A stretch of DNA of 64,000 nucleotides from Billgrantia tianxiuensis. Its GTDB lineage: Bacteria > Pseudomonadota > Gammaproteobacteria > Pseudomonadales > Halomonadaceae. Shown piece by piece: positions 35,149 through 45,846 of the stretch (its first letter is position 1; every line of letters starts with the position of its first letter). The stretch is from assembly GCF_009834345.1 (NCBI RefSeq), contig NZ_CP035042.1:3224001-3288000 (forward strand). The letters are read 5' to 3'. A model generated the notes under the pieces. That model saw only the letters and a list, made by a program, of their open reading frames with translations. It did not search any database and was not told the DNA's origin. A program made the translations under genes and the position numbers.

Positions 35149-35901
35149 CTACCCGGCGCAGACAGGACAGCCAGGATCGCGCGGCACCTGGTAGTGGCGC
35201 CACTGACCGGAAAGCCCGTCGAAGGTGGATAGACCACGATGAGGAATGCCGGCCCCGCTGAGCAACTTGACCGCCTCCAGCGCCTGGAAACAGCCGATCA
35301 GCCCGACCAGGGGCGCCACCACGCCGTTCTCGGCGCAGCGCAGCTCTTCGTCGCCGCCCTCCCCTGGAGGATAGAGGCAGGCATAGCAGGGCGAGGCGGT
35401 ATCGCGGGGATCGAATACCGCCAGCTGCCCTGAAAAGCGAATCGCCGCCCCTGAAACCAGCGGCACACCGGCACGATGGCAGGCAGCGTTGATGGCATAG
35501 CGGCTAGAGAAGCGATCGGTGCAGTCGAGCACCAAATCGACCTCCCCCACGGCCGCATCGAGCGCGGCCTCATCGAGATGCGCCTCGATCACGCGAATCT
35601 CGCAGCCCGGGTTGAGCGCCATGGCCGCGTCGCGCGCCGACTGCGCCTTGTTACGTCCCAGGTCGGTCATGCCATGCGCGATCTGGCGCTGCAGGTTGGA
35701 AAGCTCCACCGCATCGGCATCGGCCAGGGTCAGGCGACCCACTCCGGCGGCGGCCAGATAGAGCGCCACCGGCGAGCCCAGCCCTCCGGCGCCCACCACC
35801 AGCACCCGCGAGGCCAGCAGGCGCTCCTGCCCCTCGATATCGATCGCCTCCAGCATGATCTGCCGGCTGTAGCGCAACAGCGCCTCGTCGTTCATCGCCA
35901 T
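35149..35901 (-). CDS. moeB: Molybdopterin-synthase adenylyltransferase / ThiF-family protein
   Basis: E1-like adenylyltransferase of 250 residues that activates the C-terminus of MoaD (molybdopterin synthase) or a related sulfur carrier. The nucleotide loop is VVGAGGLGSPVALYLAAAGV, followed by DADAVELSNLQRQIAHG and VDLVLDCTDRFSSRYAINAA. Two CxxC pairs (CYACLYP and CPVCAG) form the zinc site, the usual MoeB arrangement. The ATG at 35901 directly follows the lrp stop codon; a second ATG at 35895 fits the family start MNDEALLRYSRQ. It closes the hemA-prfA-prmC-lrp-moeB run. Confidence 0.92.
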   Translation of the reverse strand: MAMNDEALLRYSRQIMLEAIDIEGQERLLASRVLVVGAGGLGSPVALYLAAAGVGRLTLADADAVELSNLQRQIAHGMTDLGRNKAQSARDAAMALNPGCEIRVIEAHLDEAALDAAVGEVDLVLDCTDRFSSRYAINAACHRAGVPLVSGAAIRFSGQLAVFDPRDTASPCYACLYPPGEGGDEELRCAENGVVAPLVGLIGCFQALEAVKLLSGAGIPHRGLSTFDGLSGQWRHYQVPRDPGCPVCAG

Positions 35902-36402
35902 TTACTTGCCTTCGAGCTCCTCGATGTCGGGTACATAGAGCGAGAACTCCTCCTTGACCTCCTCCATCACCACGTAGCTCTTCGACTCCTTGACGCCGGG
36001 AAGGGTCAACACCACGTCGCCGAGCAATTGACGATAGGCGGACATCTCGGGAATCCGGCACTTGAGAATGTAGTCGAACTGCCCCGAAACCAGATGGCAC
36101 TCCTGAATCTGCGGCAGGCGGGAGACGGCGCGGCGGAACTCATCGAAGACCGCCGGCGACTGCGTTTCGAGACTGATCTCGACGAATACCAGCAGATTGG
36201 CCTTGAGCGAGCGCGGATTGAGTATCGCCTTGTAGCCACGGATCACGCCGGACTTCTCGAGACGCTTGACGCGCTCCAGGCAGGGGGTGGTGGAGAGCCC
36301 GACCTGGGCAGCCAGGTCGACATAGGAGATACGCGCATTTTCCTGCAGGCAGCGCAGGATCTTGAGGTCGATACGGTCGAGCGAGCGGGTCTTGGTTTTC
36401 AT
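35902..36402 (-). CDS. lrp: Lrp/AsnC-family transcriptional regulator
   Basis: Leucine-responsive-type regulator of 166 residues. The N-terminal helix-turn-helix spans about 8-60 (LDRIDLKILRCLQENARIS, then STTPCLERVKRLEKSGVI). The C-terminal RAM ligand domain spans about 70-150 (VFVEISLET, ECHLVSGQFDYILK). Length and motifs fit global Lrp of gammaproteobacteria rather than short AsnC forms. The stop is directly abutted by the moeB ATG. There is no strong ribosome site before its ATG. It lies between prmC and moeB, genes that are adjacent in related genomes. Confidence 0.93.
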   Translation of the reverse strand: MKTKTRSLDRIDLKILRCLQENARISYVDLAAQVGLSTTPCLERVKRLEKSGVIRGYKAILNPRSLKANLLVFVEISLETQSPAVFDEFRRAVSRLPQIQECHLVSGQFDYILKCRIPEMSAYRQLLGDVVLTLPGVKESKSYVVMEEVKEEFSLYVPDIEELEGK

Positions 36403-36581
36403 TGTCGTGTCGGGGAAGCCGGGTCAGAGTGGATGACGTGTCGCCATGACAGCAGATCGGCCTGAAAAATCGCGGCAATCAGGCGAGGTGCTGGTGTTCG
36501 GTCGCACAAACATGCCGACATTTGGAATTATTTCCTGAACAGATGTACCACAGCCACCGCTTCCCCTCCAATGCGCCTCCC

Positions 36582-37425
36582 TCAACGCTGATTCGGTCCT
36601 CGGCCGAAAGTGACCCGCTCCTGCCCCCCAGGTCCCGCCGACTCGCGACGTCTCCATACCCCCTCGCCTCGAGCAACTCGCGCACGGCCGCCGCCTGGTC
36701 GTGCCCATGCTCCAGGGCAAGCCAGCCGCCGGGAACGAGATGGTCAACAGCGCTTTCGGCAATATGGCGCAAGTCGGCCAGCCCCGATTCAAGAGCCACC
36801 AGGGCGCTTCTCGGCTCGAAGCGCACGTCACCCTGAGCCAGGTGCGGATCGCGCGCATCGATATAGGGCGGATTGGCTGCGATCAGCGCGAAACGCTGCT
36901 GCGCCACTGCCGAGAACCAGTCGCTGACCAGGAAGCGTGCGTTGGCGATGTCCAGCCGCCGGGCATTCGATTCGGCCAGGGCCACCGCCTCGGGCACCCG
37001 GTCGATGCCGAGAACCTGCCAGCCAGGGCGCTCGCTGGCAAAGGCCAACGCAATCGCCCCGGTACCGGTCCCCAGGTCGAGCAGGCGGCCCGAAGTCTCG
37101 CCCGCCAGACCGAGCAGCACCTCCACCAGGGTTTCGGTATCGGGCCGGGGGATCAGGGTATGCGGCGAAGTGGCCAGGGCAAGTCCCAGAATTCCCGCTC
37201 GCCGGTGAGGTAGGCCACCGGGTGGCCTGCCGCCCGCGCGGCGACGAGAGCCTCGAAGCGGGCGCGCTGGAAGGTGTGCGCCGTCCGGTCACCCCAGGTA
37301 TAGAGCCAGGCGCGTTCGACACCCAGCACATGGCACAGCAGCACCTCGGTATCCAGCCGTGGGCTGGGCGAGCCGGCTCGCGCCAGGCGCTCGGCAGCCC
37401 GCGCCAGCAGCGTATCGAGCTGCAT
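36582..37425 (-). CDS. prmC: Release factor glutamine methyltransferase (two 1-base losses)
   Basis: SAM-dependent enzyme that methylates the GGQ glutamine of release factors RF1 and RF2. N-terminal residues read [18 protein letters not shown], then YLTGEREFWDL. The SAM-binding DLGTGTGAIALAFASERP and catalytic NPPY (LIAANPPYIDAR) lie in a second frame. A missing base in the GGG run at 37177-37179 (CCC on the coding strand) breaks the N-terminal frame. A second loss in the C6 run at 36624-36629 would otherwise extend the protein past its natural end; restored, it ends RRDLGGQERVTFGRG and stops at 36582. The restored length, 281 residues, matches the family (277 in E. coli). The start overlaps the prfA stop by one base. 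Confidence 0.9.
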
Positions 37426-38513
37426 CAGGCTTCCTGCTGCAGCGCCGCGAGCTGCTCGGCCTGGTGCTCGTGAACCAGGGGATCGAGCACTTCGTCTAGC
37501 TCGCCTGCCAAGACCTCGCCAAGCTTATAGAGCGTCAGGTTGATGCGGTGGTCGGTCAGCCGGCCCTGGGGGAAGTTGTAGGTGCGAATGCGCTCGCTGC
37601 GATCCCCCGAGCCGACCAGGCTGCGACGCGTGTCGGCCCGCTCGCGCTGATGACTCTCCACGGCGCTCTGCTTGAGGCGCGCGGCCAGTAGCGACATGGC
37701 CTTGGCCCGGTTCTTGTGCTGGCTGCGCTCCTCCTGGCACTCGACCACCACCCCGCTCGGCAAGTGAGTGATCCGGATCGCCGAATCGGTGGTGTTGACG
37801 TGCTGGCCGCCGGCGCCGCTGGAGCGGAAGGTGTCCACTCTCAGATCGGCCGGGTTGATATCGACATCGCCCACCTCATCGGCTTCGGGCATCACGGCCA
37901 CGGTACAGGCGGAGGTGTGGATGCGCCCCTGGGATTCCGTCGCCGGCACGCGCTGCACGCGGTGTGCGCCCGACTCGAACTTGAGCCGGGCATAGACGCC
38001 CTCACCCTTCACTCGCGTGATGATCTCCTTGTAGCCGCCCTGCTCGCCATGGCTGGCGCTGATCACCTCGACCTTCCAGCCCTGTTTCTCGGCATAACGG
38101 GAATACATGCGGAACAGGTCGCCGGCAAACAGCGCGGCCTCGTCACCGCCGGTGCCGGCACGGATCTCGAGAAAGACGTTGCGGCCGTCGTCCGGGTCGC
38201 GCGGCACCAGCAAGCGCTTGAGTCGAACCTCCAGCTCCTCCAGGCGTTCGCGTCCCTCGCTCAGCTCCAGTTGCGCCAGTTCGCGCATCTCGGCATCGCT
38301 GTCGCCGGCCAGCAGCTCGGCGTCCTCCAGGTCACTCTCGGTCGCCCGGTAGTCGCGCCAGGCCTCGACCAGGGATTCGAGTTCGGCGTATTCGCGGGAA
38401 TAGTCGCGGAAGCGAGGCTGATCGCTAATCACCTCGGGCTCCGCCAGCAGGGCGGCGAGCTCCTCGAAGCGTTCGACGAAGCCATCGAGACGCTGGCGCA
38501 GGGTCGCTTTCAT
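37425..38513 (-). CDS. prfA: Peptide chain release factor 1
   Basis: RF1 recognises UAA and UAG stop codons and triggers peptide release. The 362 residues have the normal length. The hydrolysis motif GGQ sits in [19 protein letters not shown]. The codon-recognition region carries the PAT-like tripeptide of RF1 in [22 protein letters not shown] precedes the ATG at 38513. It lies 11 bases after hemA and is coupled to prmC, whose product modifies it. Confidence 0.96.
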   Translation of the reverse strand: MKATLRQRLDGFVERFEELAALLAEPEVISDQPRFRDYSREYAELESLVEAWRDYRATESDLEDAELLAGDSDAEMRELAQLELSEGRERLEELEVRLKRLLVPRDPDDGRNVFLEIRAGTGGDEAALFAGDLFRMYSRYAEKQGWKVEVISASHGEQGGYKEIITRVKGEGVYARLKFESGAHRVQRVPATESQGRIHTSACTVAVMPEADEVGDVDINPADLRVDTFRSSGAGGQHVNTTDSAIRITHLPSGVVVECQEERSQHKNRAKAMSLLAARLKQSAVESHQRERADTRRSLVGSGDRSERIRTYNFPQGRLTDHRINLTLYKLGEVLAGELDEVLDPLVHEHQAEQLAALQQEA

Positions 38514-38524
38514 GGCGTGTCCTG

Positions 38525-39790
38525 TCAGGGTTTCGTTGATGTGGGGTTGAGCAGCAGCGCCTCGGCGGCGTTGAGCAGGTCACGTCGCTCGCTACCCGAC
38601 GCCTCGCGCAGCGCCACCGTGGGTCGATGCAGCAGGCGGTTGGTCAGTTGGTGTGCCATCAGCCGAATCACTTCCTCGGGGTCCTCCCCACGTGCCAGCC
38701 TGGCCAGTGCCTGGCGCTCCGACAGCTCGCGCAGATCGGCTGCCTGGTCGCGATAACGGCGAATCAATTCCCCGCTGCTGCGGATACGCCGCTCGTGCAA
38801 CCAGACGTGAACGCCATGCTCGATCAGAGCCTCGGCCTGATCGGCGGCCGCCTGGCGATGGCGACGGTTCTCCTGGATCACCTCGTTGAGGTCGTCGACG
38901 GTGTATAGAAAGATGTCGTCCAGGTCGCCGACTTCGGGTTCGATGTCCCTCGGCACGGCAATATCGACCATGAAGATCGGCCGGTGACGCCGCTTCTTCA
39001 GCGCCCGCTCCGCCATACCCTTGCCCAGGATCGGCAGCGGCGCGGCGGTCGAGGAAATGACGATGTCCGCGCGGGACAGGGCATCGGGAATCTCGTCGAG
39101 CGAGATCGCCTCGGCATTGAACTCGCCGGCCAGCAGCTCGGCGCGCTCCCGCGTCCGATTGGCCACGATCATGTTGCGCACGCCCGCCTCGCGCAGGTGG
39201 CGGGCGACCAACTCGATGGTCTCACCGGCGCCGATCAACAGTGCCCGTGAACGGCTGAAATCATCGAAGATGCGACTGGCCAGGCTGACCGCCGCATAAG
39301 CCACCGAGACCGGGTTCTGACCGATGCCGGTGCGTGTCCGCACCTGCTTGGCCACCGCAAAGGTATGCTGAAAGAGCAGCTCCAGCTCACCGCCCAGCCC
39401 ACTCGCCTGGCGCGCCGACTGGTAAGCTTCCTTGAGCTGGCCGAGTATCTGCGGTTCGCCTAGTACCATGGAGTCCAGCCCCACGGCGACGCGCATCAGG
39501 TGCCGGGCGGCATCGTTGTCCAGGTAATGATAGGCACAGGGGGTAAGCTCCTCGAGCTGCAGCCCATGGAAGTGGCTCAACCAGTCGAGGATGAGACGCT
39601 CGCCGGCCGGCTCGGTAACGCAATAGAGCTCGGTGCGGTTACAGGTCGAGAGCACCGCCGCTTCATGCACCTGGGGGATATGGCGCAGCTCGGTCAGCGC
39701 CGACTCCAACTGAGCGGGGGTGAAGGCGACCCGCTCGCGCACCGCGACGGTGGCCGTCCTGTGGTTGATTCCAAGGGCAAGAAGCGTCAT
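38525..39790 (-). CDS. hemA: Glutamyl-tRNA reductase
   Basis: NADPH-dependent reductase that turns Glu-tRNA(Glu) into glutamate-1-semialdehyde, the first step of C5 haem synthesis. The 421 residues start [20 protein letters not shown]. The nucleophile is Cys50 in [12 protein letters not shown]. The NADPH domain has [16 protein letters not shown] and the C-terminal dimerisation helix follows from about 310. It begins the leftward operon hemA-prfA-prmC and is divergent from the TPR lipoprotein gene, the same arrangement as in Pseudomonas. Confidence 0.96.
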   Translation of the reverse strand: MTLLALGINHRTATVAVRERVAFTPAQLESALTELRHIPQVHEAAVLSTCNRTELYCVTEPAGERLILDWLSHFHGLQLEELTPCAYHYLDNDAARHLMRVAVGLDSMVLGEPQILGQLKEAYQSARQASGLGGELELLFQHTFAVAKQVRTRTGIGQNPVSVAYAAVSLASRIFDDFSRSRALLIGAGETIELVARHLREAGVRNMIVANRTRERAELLAGEFNAEAISLDEIPDALSRADIVISSTAAPLPILGKGMAERALKKRRHRPIFMVDIAVPRDIEPEVGDLDDIFLYTVDDLNEVIQENRRHRQAAADQAEALIEHGVHVWLHERRIRSSGELIRRYRDQAADLRELSERQALARLARGEDPEEVIRLMAHQLTNRLLHRPTVALREASGSERRDLLNAAEALLLNPTSTKP

Positions 39791-40022
39791 GCGTTAAGCG
39801 TCTTCGGAAAAGTCGGCCGGCGGCACCGTAAATGAAAAAACGTCTCTGCGGCGCTGCATTCTATCACAGCCTTTCGAACTCGGCGCCAGGCGCAGCAACC
39901 CGGCAATTGACGCACGACAAGGCGCGGCTCATTCGCCAACCGCGCATTGCGATGCAGCGATCCCTTTGCCCATGGGCCGCTAGCCGGTATGCTGGCACCT
40001 CGGGATACCGGATGAGATACGC

Positions 40023-41807
40023 ATGCCCTCGACGCTGATACGCTCTTCTCGCCAAGGACTGGCAGTGCTTGGTCTAACCGTCTTGCTGAGCGGTTGCCAA
40101 GGCCTGGCCTCCTCCCCCTTCGGCACGCCTCAAGAAGACCCTCTGGCCTCGGCACCCCCCATCGAGCGTGGGCTGGATGCAGAGGGCCTCTCCACGCTGT
40201 TGAGCGCCGAGATGGCAGGACAGCGCGGCGACTATCGCCGTGCCACGCTGGGCTACCTGGCCATGGCCGAGCGTTACCGCGCCCCGCAACTGGCGGAGCG
40301 CGGCACGCTGGCGGCGCGCTTCAGCAACGACGTACTGCTGCTCGAACAAGCGGTCAGCACCTGGCATGAGCTCGACCCCGCCGCCGAGGCACCGCTGCGC
40401 CTCCTCTCAGGCCTGGCACTGCAGCGCGGCGACTGGCCGACGGCACTCGATCGGCGCCTGACACTGGTCGAGCAGGGGCTGCACGGCGAGCTGGCGCTGT
40501 TCGCCGAACTCGCCCTGGAATCCGGCACCGACCCACTTCCCCTGCGCGAGCGTCTGCGCGAGCACCTCGAGCGCGCCGGTGCCGACGCGCATCCTCATCG
40601 CTACGATGCCGTGCTGGCCATGGCGATTCTCGAGGCCGCCACCGGTCAGCGCCAGCAGGCCGAACGACGCCTGGACCTACTCGCCCGCGACCACTCGGAA
40701 CTGCCCGCCCTGTGGCTGACCCGCGCCCAACTGGCGCTGGAAGCCGACAGTCCGCGCCAGGCCCGCGAGGCCGCGCGCCGCGGCCTCGAGATATCTCCCG
40801 GCGATCCCCGCTTCCTGCTGCTGATGGCGCAAGCCGAGCTGATGCTGGGCAACGTCGCCGCAGCGGAGGAGCACACCTCCACCCTGCTGGACGAGCACGT
40901 CGGCAATCAGGAGCTACGCATTTCACTGGCCCGCCTCTACCTCGAGGACAATCACCTGGATGCGGCTCGCCGCCTGCTGCTGCCACTGGTCAGCAGCGAC
41001 GAGCCACCTCCCGCGGCTTTCTACCTGATGGGCCTCATCGCCGAGGAAGAGGGCGAGATCGACAATGCCCTTCTTTATTACCGTCAGGTATCCCCCGGCA
41101 GTGACTTCCTGCGTGCGCGACTGCGGGCAGCGCAGATGCTGATCGAGGACGACCGCCTGCTCGATGCCCGCGCCTTCCTGCGCATCGAGCGCCTGCGCCA
41201 CGAATCGCGCTTCAGCGAGCTGGTTGCCCTCGAGGTGGAACTGCTCGACGAGGCCGGGCTGCATGCCGAAGCCAATGCCCTGCTCAACCGTGAACTCTCG
41301 CGCACGCCCAACGACGAGCCGCTGCTCTACCTGCGCGCCATGCGTGCCTGGGAGCAAGGTGACATCGATGCCATGGAGCGGGATCTTGGCCGCATTATCG
41401 AGACCAACCCGGACAACGCCTCGGCCCTGAATGCGCTGGGCTACACCCTGGCGGACCTCAACCAGGAAGAGCGACTGGACGAAGCCCGCGAGCTGATCGA
41501 GCGCGCTCACGCCCTCGAACCGGGCAGCCCCGCGATCATGGATAGCCTGGGCTGGGTCTATTACCGCCAGGGCGATCCGGAACGCGCCTTGCCCTGGCTC
41601 GAACGGGCCTATGCCAGCATGCCCGACCAGGAGATCGCCGCCCATCTCGCCGAGGTTCTCTGGGCACTCGGACGGCATGAGGATGCCCGTCGCGTGGTGG
41701 AGCAAACCCTGCTCCGCTACGATGAACATCCCCTGATCGATGAACTCCTCGAGCGCATTCCCGAACTGGCGCCCACATCATCCACAGTCAACGAGACGAC
41801 GCCATGA
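40023..41807 (+). CDS. TPR-repeat lipoprotein next to lolB
   Basis: A 594-residue tetratricopeptide protein. The N-terminus has a lipoprotein signal with lipobox LLSGC at about residues 19-23, so it is probably anchored in the outer membrane facing the periplasm. Helical TPR repeats cover most of the rest, for example NPDNASALNALGYTLADLNQ, PGSPAIMDSLGWVYYRQGDP and the following ERALPWLERAYASMPDQE. It overlaps lolB by four bases (ATGA). The same TPR-lolB-ispE-prs order occurs in Pseudomonas. The partner proteins and exact role are unknown. Confidence 0.87.
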   Translation: MPSTLIRSSRQGLAVLGLTVLLSGCQGLASSPFGTPQEDPLASAPPIERGLDAEGLSTLLSAEMAGQRGDYRRATLGYLAMAERYRAPQLAERGTLAARFSNDVLLLEQAVSTWHELDPAAEAPLRLLSGLALQRGDWPTALDRRLTLVEQGLHGELALFAELALESGTDPLPLRERLREHLERAGADAHPHRYDAVLAMAILEAATGQRQQAERRLDLLARDHSELPALWLTRAQLALEADSPRQAREAARRGLEISPGDPRFLLLMAQAELMLGNVAAAEEHTSTLLDEHVGNQELRISLARLYLEDNHLDAARRLLLPLVSSDEPPPAAFYLMGLIAEEEGEIDNALLYYRQVSPGSDFLRARLRAAQMLIEDDRLLDARAFLRIERLRHESRFSELVALEVELLDEAGLHAEANALLNRELSRTPNDEPLLYLRAMRAWEQGDIDAMERDLGRIIETNPDNASALNALGYTLADLNQEERLDEARELIERAHALEPGSPAIMDSLGWVYYRQGDPERALPWLERAYASMPDQEIAAHLAEVLWALGRHEDARRVVEQTLLRYDEHPLIDELLERIPELAPTSSTVNETTP

Positions 41808-42424
41808 GACGCCCCACTCTCGCGATACGCTGGTTTGCCATGAGCCTCGCCCTTGCCCTGCTGGCCGGTTGCGCCACGCCAGGCACGACACCGGACGGCG
41901 GACGCTCGGCCGACCAATGGCAAGCCCAGCAGGAACGCCTGGAGGCGCTGGATACCTGGATCCTGATCGGCAAGGCCGGGTTGCGCACCTCCCGGGAAAC
42001 GACCAGCGCCAACCTCGACTGGAGTCAGCACCCACATTATTACCGCATGCTGATCAGCGGCCCCTTCGGCAGCGGCCGCAACCTGCTCGAAGGGCGCGAG
42101 GGACGCTTCACCCTGACCAACGCCGAGGGCCGCTTCGAAGCTCCCTCTCCCGAATCCCTGATGCAGCAGCAGTTGGGCTGGTCGCTGCCGGTCAGCTCGC
42201 TGTCCGACTGGATTCGCGGCCTGCCTGCCGACCACAGCGACTACCGTCTCGAACGCGACGAGCGCGGCTTTCCCCAGCAGCTCGAACAGGATGGCTGGCA
42301 GATCGTCTATCGCGACTGGGCCCAGGTCGAATCGCTGTGGCTACCGCGACGCCTGAGCATGGAATACGACGACCTCAGCGTCACGCTGGTGGTCACCGAG
42401 TGGCGACCCGTCATTGACGACTGA
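41804..42424 (+). CDS. lolB: Outer-membrane lipoprotein receptor LolB
   Basis: Accepts lipoproteins from LolA and inserts them into the outer membrane. The 206 residues begin with a lipoprotein signal and lipobox LLAGC (about residues 19-23). The beta-barrel half follows with [39 protein letters not shown] and [10 protein letters not shown]. Length and features fit the family (207 residues in E. coli). It is coupled to the upstream TPR gene and followed by ispE, as in related gammaproteobacteria. Confidence 0.92.
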   Translation: MRRPTLAIRWFAMSLALALLAGCATPGTTPDGGRSADQWQAQQERLEALDTWILIGKAGLRTSRETTSANLDWSQHPHYYRMLISGPFGSGRNLLEGREGRFTLTNAEGRFEAPSPESLMQQQLGWSLPVSSLSDWIRGLPADHSDYRLERDERGFPQQLEQDGWQIVYRDWAQVESLWLPRRLSMEYDDLSVTLVVTEWRPVIDD

Positions 42425-42455
42425 GCCGCAAGCAAGCGCACCGAGCCATCCGTCG

Positions 42456-43303
42456 ATGAACGCACTCACGCTGCCGGCGCCGGCCAAGCTCAATCGCCTG
42501 CTGCATATCGTCGGCCGCCGAGCGAACGGTTATCACGAGCTGCAGACGCTGTTCCAGTTTCTCGACCATGGCGACGAGCTGCGCTTTCAGTTGCGGCAGG
42601 ATGGCGAGATCCACCTGACGCCCGGCCTGCCGGGCGTGCCCGACAGCGACAACCTGATCGTGCGGGCAGCCCGGCTGTTGCAGGCGGTAAGCGGCTGCCC
42701 CCTGGGCGCCGACATTCAACTGACCAAACGCCTGCCCATGGGCGGCGGCCTTGGCGGCGGCAGCAGCAACGCCGCCACCGCGCTGCTTGGCCTCGACCGC
42801 TTGTGGCGTCTCGACCTCCCGCTCGACCACCTGGCCGAACTCGGCCTGCAGCTCGGGGCCGATGTGCCGGTGTTCGTTCACGGCCAGGCCGCCTGGGCCG
42901 AAGGTGTCGGCGAGAAGCTCACACCGGTGGCACTCGACACCCCCTGGTTCGTGGTCGTGCACCCTGGCATCGAGGTCGCCACCGCCGCCGTGTTCAGGGC
43001 GCCGCAATTGACACGTGACACTGCCCCGATTACCATGGCGCGCGCACTGCAGGGGGAGCGCCCAGCTGGCACAACGACTGCGAACCGACGGTCAGGTCAC
43101 TCTATCCGCCTGTCGCCGAAGCACTCGACTGGCTTGGTAGCCGGGCACCCGCCATGCTGACGGGAACCGGAGCCTGTGTCTTCGCCTGGTTCGATTCAAG
43201 AGCCGAAGCGAAGCGTCTATTGGCCGACCTGCCGGACCGCTATACTGCTTTCACGGCCCGCGGCCTGAACCTCTCCCCGCTACATGCTGCTCTAGGTCGA
43301 TGA
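42456..43303 (+). CDS. ispE: 4-diphosphocytidyl-2-C-methyl-D-erythritol kinase (frameshifted)
   Basis: GHMP kinase of the MEP isoprenoid pathway. It starts [20 protein letters not shown] and has the ATP loop [20 protein letters not shown]. After ITMARALQG the frame is lost at the G5 run 43052-43056, where G6 is expected. In the next frame the product continues [18 protein letters not shown], with the C-terminal motif [13 protein letters not shown], and stops at 43301-43303. Restored, it has 282 residues, as in E. coli (283). The enzyme is essential in bacteria that rely on the MEP route, so a sequencing error is the likely cause. Confidence 0.92.
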
Positions 43304-43396
43304 ACATGTCGCCATTCAGCGCGCGGTCCGATCACCGCGCTGACGGTAAAGCCTCATCGCCTGCGGAGCTCCCCAATACTGCATAGGTGGACGCGC

Positions 43397-44338
43397 GTGT
43401 CAAAATTGATGGTTTTTGCCGGGAATGCCAACCCCGAGCTCGCCCAGAAGATCGCCGAGAGTCTCGATACTCGTATGGGTAATGCCACGGTCGGGCAGTT
43501 CAGCGATGGTGAGATCGCGGTCGAGATCAACGAGAACGTTCGCGGCAAGGACGTATTCATTCTGCAGTCCACCTGCGCGCCGACCAACGACAACCTGATG
43601 GAACTGATCCTGATGGTGGACGCCCTGCGGCGCGCCTCGGCCACCCGTATCACCGCCGTGGTGCCCTACTTCGGCTACGCGCGTCAGGACCGGCGGGTAC
43701 GCTCCGCCCGAGTCCCGATCTCCGCCAAGGTAGTGGCCGACATGATGGTCAAGGCCGGCGTCGATCGTGTCATGACCATGGACCTGCACGCCGACCAGAT
43801 CCAGGGCTTCTTCGACGTGCCGGTGGATAACGTCTACGGCTCGCCGATTCTGCTCGATGACATCGAGCGCCAGAACTACGACGATCTGGTGGTGGTATCG
43901 CCCGACGTAGGCGGCGTGGTGCGCGCTCGCGCCATTGCCAAGCAGCTCAACGCCGACCTCGCCATCATCGACAAGCGGCGTCCCCAGGCCAACCAGGCCC
44001 AGGTGATGCACATCATCGGCGAGATCGAGAACCGCACCTGCGTGGTGGTGGACGACATGATCGATACCGCCGGCACCCTGTGCAAGGCCGGCGATGCTCT
44101 GAAGGACCACGGCGCGCGGCGCGTGGTAGCCTATGCCACCCACCCGATCCTGTCGGGCCCGGCGGTGGAGAACATCACCGGCTCGGTACTCGACGAGGTG
44201 GTGGTGACCGATACCATACCGCTGTCCGACGTTGCCCGTCGCAGCGGCAAGATTCGTCAGCTCAGCGTGGCGGGCCTGATCGCCGAGGCGATCCGCCGCG
44301 TCAGCAACGAGGAATCCGTCAGCGCCATGTTCCACTGA
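43397..44338 (+). CDS. prs: Ribose-phosphate pyrophosphokinase
   Basis: Makes PRPP from ribose-5-phosphate and ATP for purine, pyrimidine, histidine and tryptophan synthesis. The 313 residues match the family. The start is GTG at 43397 ([17 protein letters not shown]), with AGGTGG upstream; the ATG four codons later would lose conserved residues. Motifs include [10 protein letters not shown], the catalytic His region [15 protein letters not shown] and the PRPP loop [13 protein letters not shown]. It follows ispE and precedes rplY. Confidence 0.96.
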   Translation: MSKLMVFAGNANPELAQKIAESLDTRMGNATVGQFSDGEIAVEINENVRGKDVFILQSTCAPTNDNLMELILMVDALRRASATRITAVVPYFGYARQDRRVRSARVPISAKVVADMMVKAGVDRVMTMDLHADQIQGFFDVPVDNVYGSPILLDDIERQNYDDLVVVSPDVGGVVRARAIAKQLNADLAIIDKRRPQANQAQVMHIIGEIENRTCVVVDDMIDTAGTLCKAGDALKDHGARRVVAYATHPILSGPAVENITGSVLDEVVVTDTIPLSDVARRSGKIRQLSVAGLIAEAIRRVSNEESVSAMFH

Positions 44339-44378
44339 GACACTCAGCAGCTCTCAGCAAAACAGGCGCCGGAGTAGC

Positions 44379-44395
44379 GCCCCCACGGGGGCTTT
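44379..44395 (+). terminator. Weak terminator-like hairpin after prs
   Basis: GCCCC and GGGGC pair around a CACG loop (44379-44392) and TTT follows. The T-run is short, so readthrough into rplY is likely. Confidence 0.35.
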
Positions 44396-44459
44396 CGGGA
44401 AGCGTAGCGATCAGGTCGCGGGTCGCACGCCTCCCTTACATTCAGCAAGAGGCAATACC

Positions 44460-45107
44460 ATGTCCGATTTCACACTCAATGCCAGCGTTCGTAACGACCT
44501 GGGGAAAGGTGCGAGCCGCCGCCTGCGTCGTTCGAACCTCCAGGTGCCGGCCATCGTTTACGGTGGCGAGAAGGCTCCGCAGCCGATCTCCGTCGAGAAA
44601 GCCGCGTTCTACAAGGCCATCGAGGACGAGTCCTTCTTCTCCTCCGTGCTCAACCTGGTCATCGACGGCAAGAGCGAGCAGGTGGTGGTGCGTGACCTGC
44701 AGCGTCATCCGTACAAGCCGCTGATCACTCACGCCGACTTCATGCGCGTGGACGCCACCCACGAGATCACCATCAACGTGCCGCTGCACGTGGTGGGTGA
44801 GGAGAAGTCCAAGGGCATCAAGGACCAGGGTGGCGAACTGCACGTGCTCTCCAACGAGGTCCAGATCAGCTGCCTGCCGAAGGACCTGCCCGACTTCCTC
44901 GAAGTCGACATCAGCAACGTCGAGATGGGCACCACCCTGCACCTCTCTGATCTCAAGCTGCCAGCCGGCGTCACCCTGGTCGAGCTGACTCACGGTGCGG
45001 ATCACGACAACGCCGTACTGAGCATCACCAAGCCCAAGGGCCGCAGCGAGGCTGACGAAGGCGAAGGTGAAGGTGAAGGCGAGGAAGGCGAAGGCAGCGC
45101 CGAGTAA
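44460..45107 (+). CDS. rplY: 50S ribosomal protein L25/Ctc
   Basis: 5S-rRNA-binding ribosomal protein of the long Ctc type, 215 residues. The N-terminal L25 domain (about 1-95) has [20 protein letters not shown], and the TL5 beta domain follows (about 95-190). The C-terminal tail is very acidic and repetitive ([13 protein letters not shown]), a common feature of proteins from halophiles and of this family. It sits in the conserved prs-rplY-pth-ychF order. Confidence 0.95.
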   Translation: MSDFTLNASVRNDLGKGASRRLRRSNLQVPAIVYGGEKAPQPISVEKAAFYKAIEDESFFSSVLNLVIDGKSEQVVVRDLQRHPYKPLITHADFMRVDATHEITINVPLHVVGEEKSKGIKDQGGELHVLSNEVQISCLPKDLPDFLEVDISNVEMGTTLHLSDLKLPAGVTLVELTHGADHDNAVLSITKPKGRSEADEGEGEGEGEEGEGSAE

Positions 45108-45155
45108 GCTGCCCCGCAGGGGTCGCCCAAGCGGGCGGCCCCTTCCCGGTCCCAT

Positions 45156-45178
45156 CAAGCGCTGCGGCGCTTGTTTTT
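45156..45178 (+). terminator. Rho-independent terminator after rplY
   Basis: CAAGCGC (45156-45162) and GCGCTTG (45167-45173) pair around a TGCG loop and are followed by TTTTTG. It ends 16 bases before the pth start, so pth may depend partly on readthrough or its own promoter. Confidence 0.75.
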
Positions 45179-45193
45179 GTTTGGAGACCCCTC

Positions 45194-45774
45194 ATGCCCC
45201 AGATCAAGGCGATCATCGGGCTGGGCAATCCCGGTGACGGGTACGCCGCCACACGCCACAACGCCGGCGCCTGGCTGGTGGAAATCCTGGCCCGCCAGGC
45301 CGGCACCGAGCTGCGCCCGGAGAAGAAGTTCCTCGGTCTGTATGCCAAGGTGCTTCTCGACGGCCAGGAACTACATCTACTCGAACCCACTACCTTCATG
45401 AATCGCAGCGGCGCCGCCGTGGCGGCCCTGTGCCAGTTCTACAAGATCGCCCCGGATGAGCTGCTGGTGGCTCACGACGAGCTGGACATCCCCCCGGCAC
45501 GGCCCGCTACAAGCAGGGCGGTGGCCACGGCGGTCACAACGGCCTGCGCGACATCATCAGCGCGCTGGGCGAGAAGGGCTTCAACCGCCTGCGCATCGGC
45601 ATCGGCCACCCCGGCGACTCGCGCCAGGTCACCAACTACGTGCTGGGTCGCCCCGGCAAGGCGGAGTTCGAGGCCATCGGCGGCGCCCTCAACGAGTGCC
45701 TGGCCACGCTGCCGCTGGCCGTGTCGGGCGACTGGGCCAAGGCCATGAGTCGACTGCACAGCTTCTCGGGCTGA
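45194..45774 (+). CDS. pth: Peptidyl-tRNA hydrolase (frameshifted)
   Basis: Releases peptides from peptidyl-tRNAs dropped by the ribosome. The N-terminal half has [19 protein letters not shown], with the catalytic His in TRHNAG, and [11 protein letters not shown]. The frame breaks after HDELDIPP. One G missing from the GG pair at 45496-45497 restores [20 protein letters not shown] and [10 protein letters not shown], with a stop at 45772-45774. The restored 193 residues equal the family length (194 in E. coli). Pth is essential in related bacteria, so a consensus error is likely. GGAG precedes the ATG. Confidence 0.93.
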
Positions 45775-45846
45775 ACCGGCGCCAAGGCTGGGCTAGAATA
45801 GCGCCCGTTCGCGAGCACCACTCGCCATCTTACTCAGGACATCATC

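Noticed and set aside
36479..36581. C-terminal extension of prmC to 36479
   Set aside because: It arises from a missing base in the C6 run near 36624. The restored frame stops at 36582 after a normal PrmC C-terminus.
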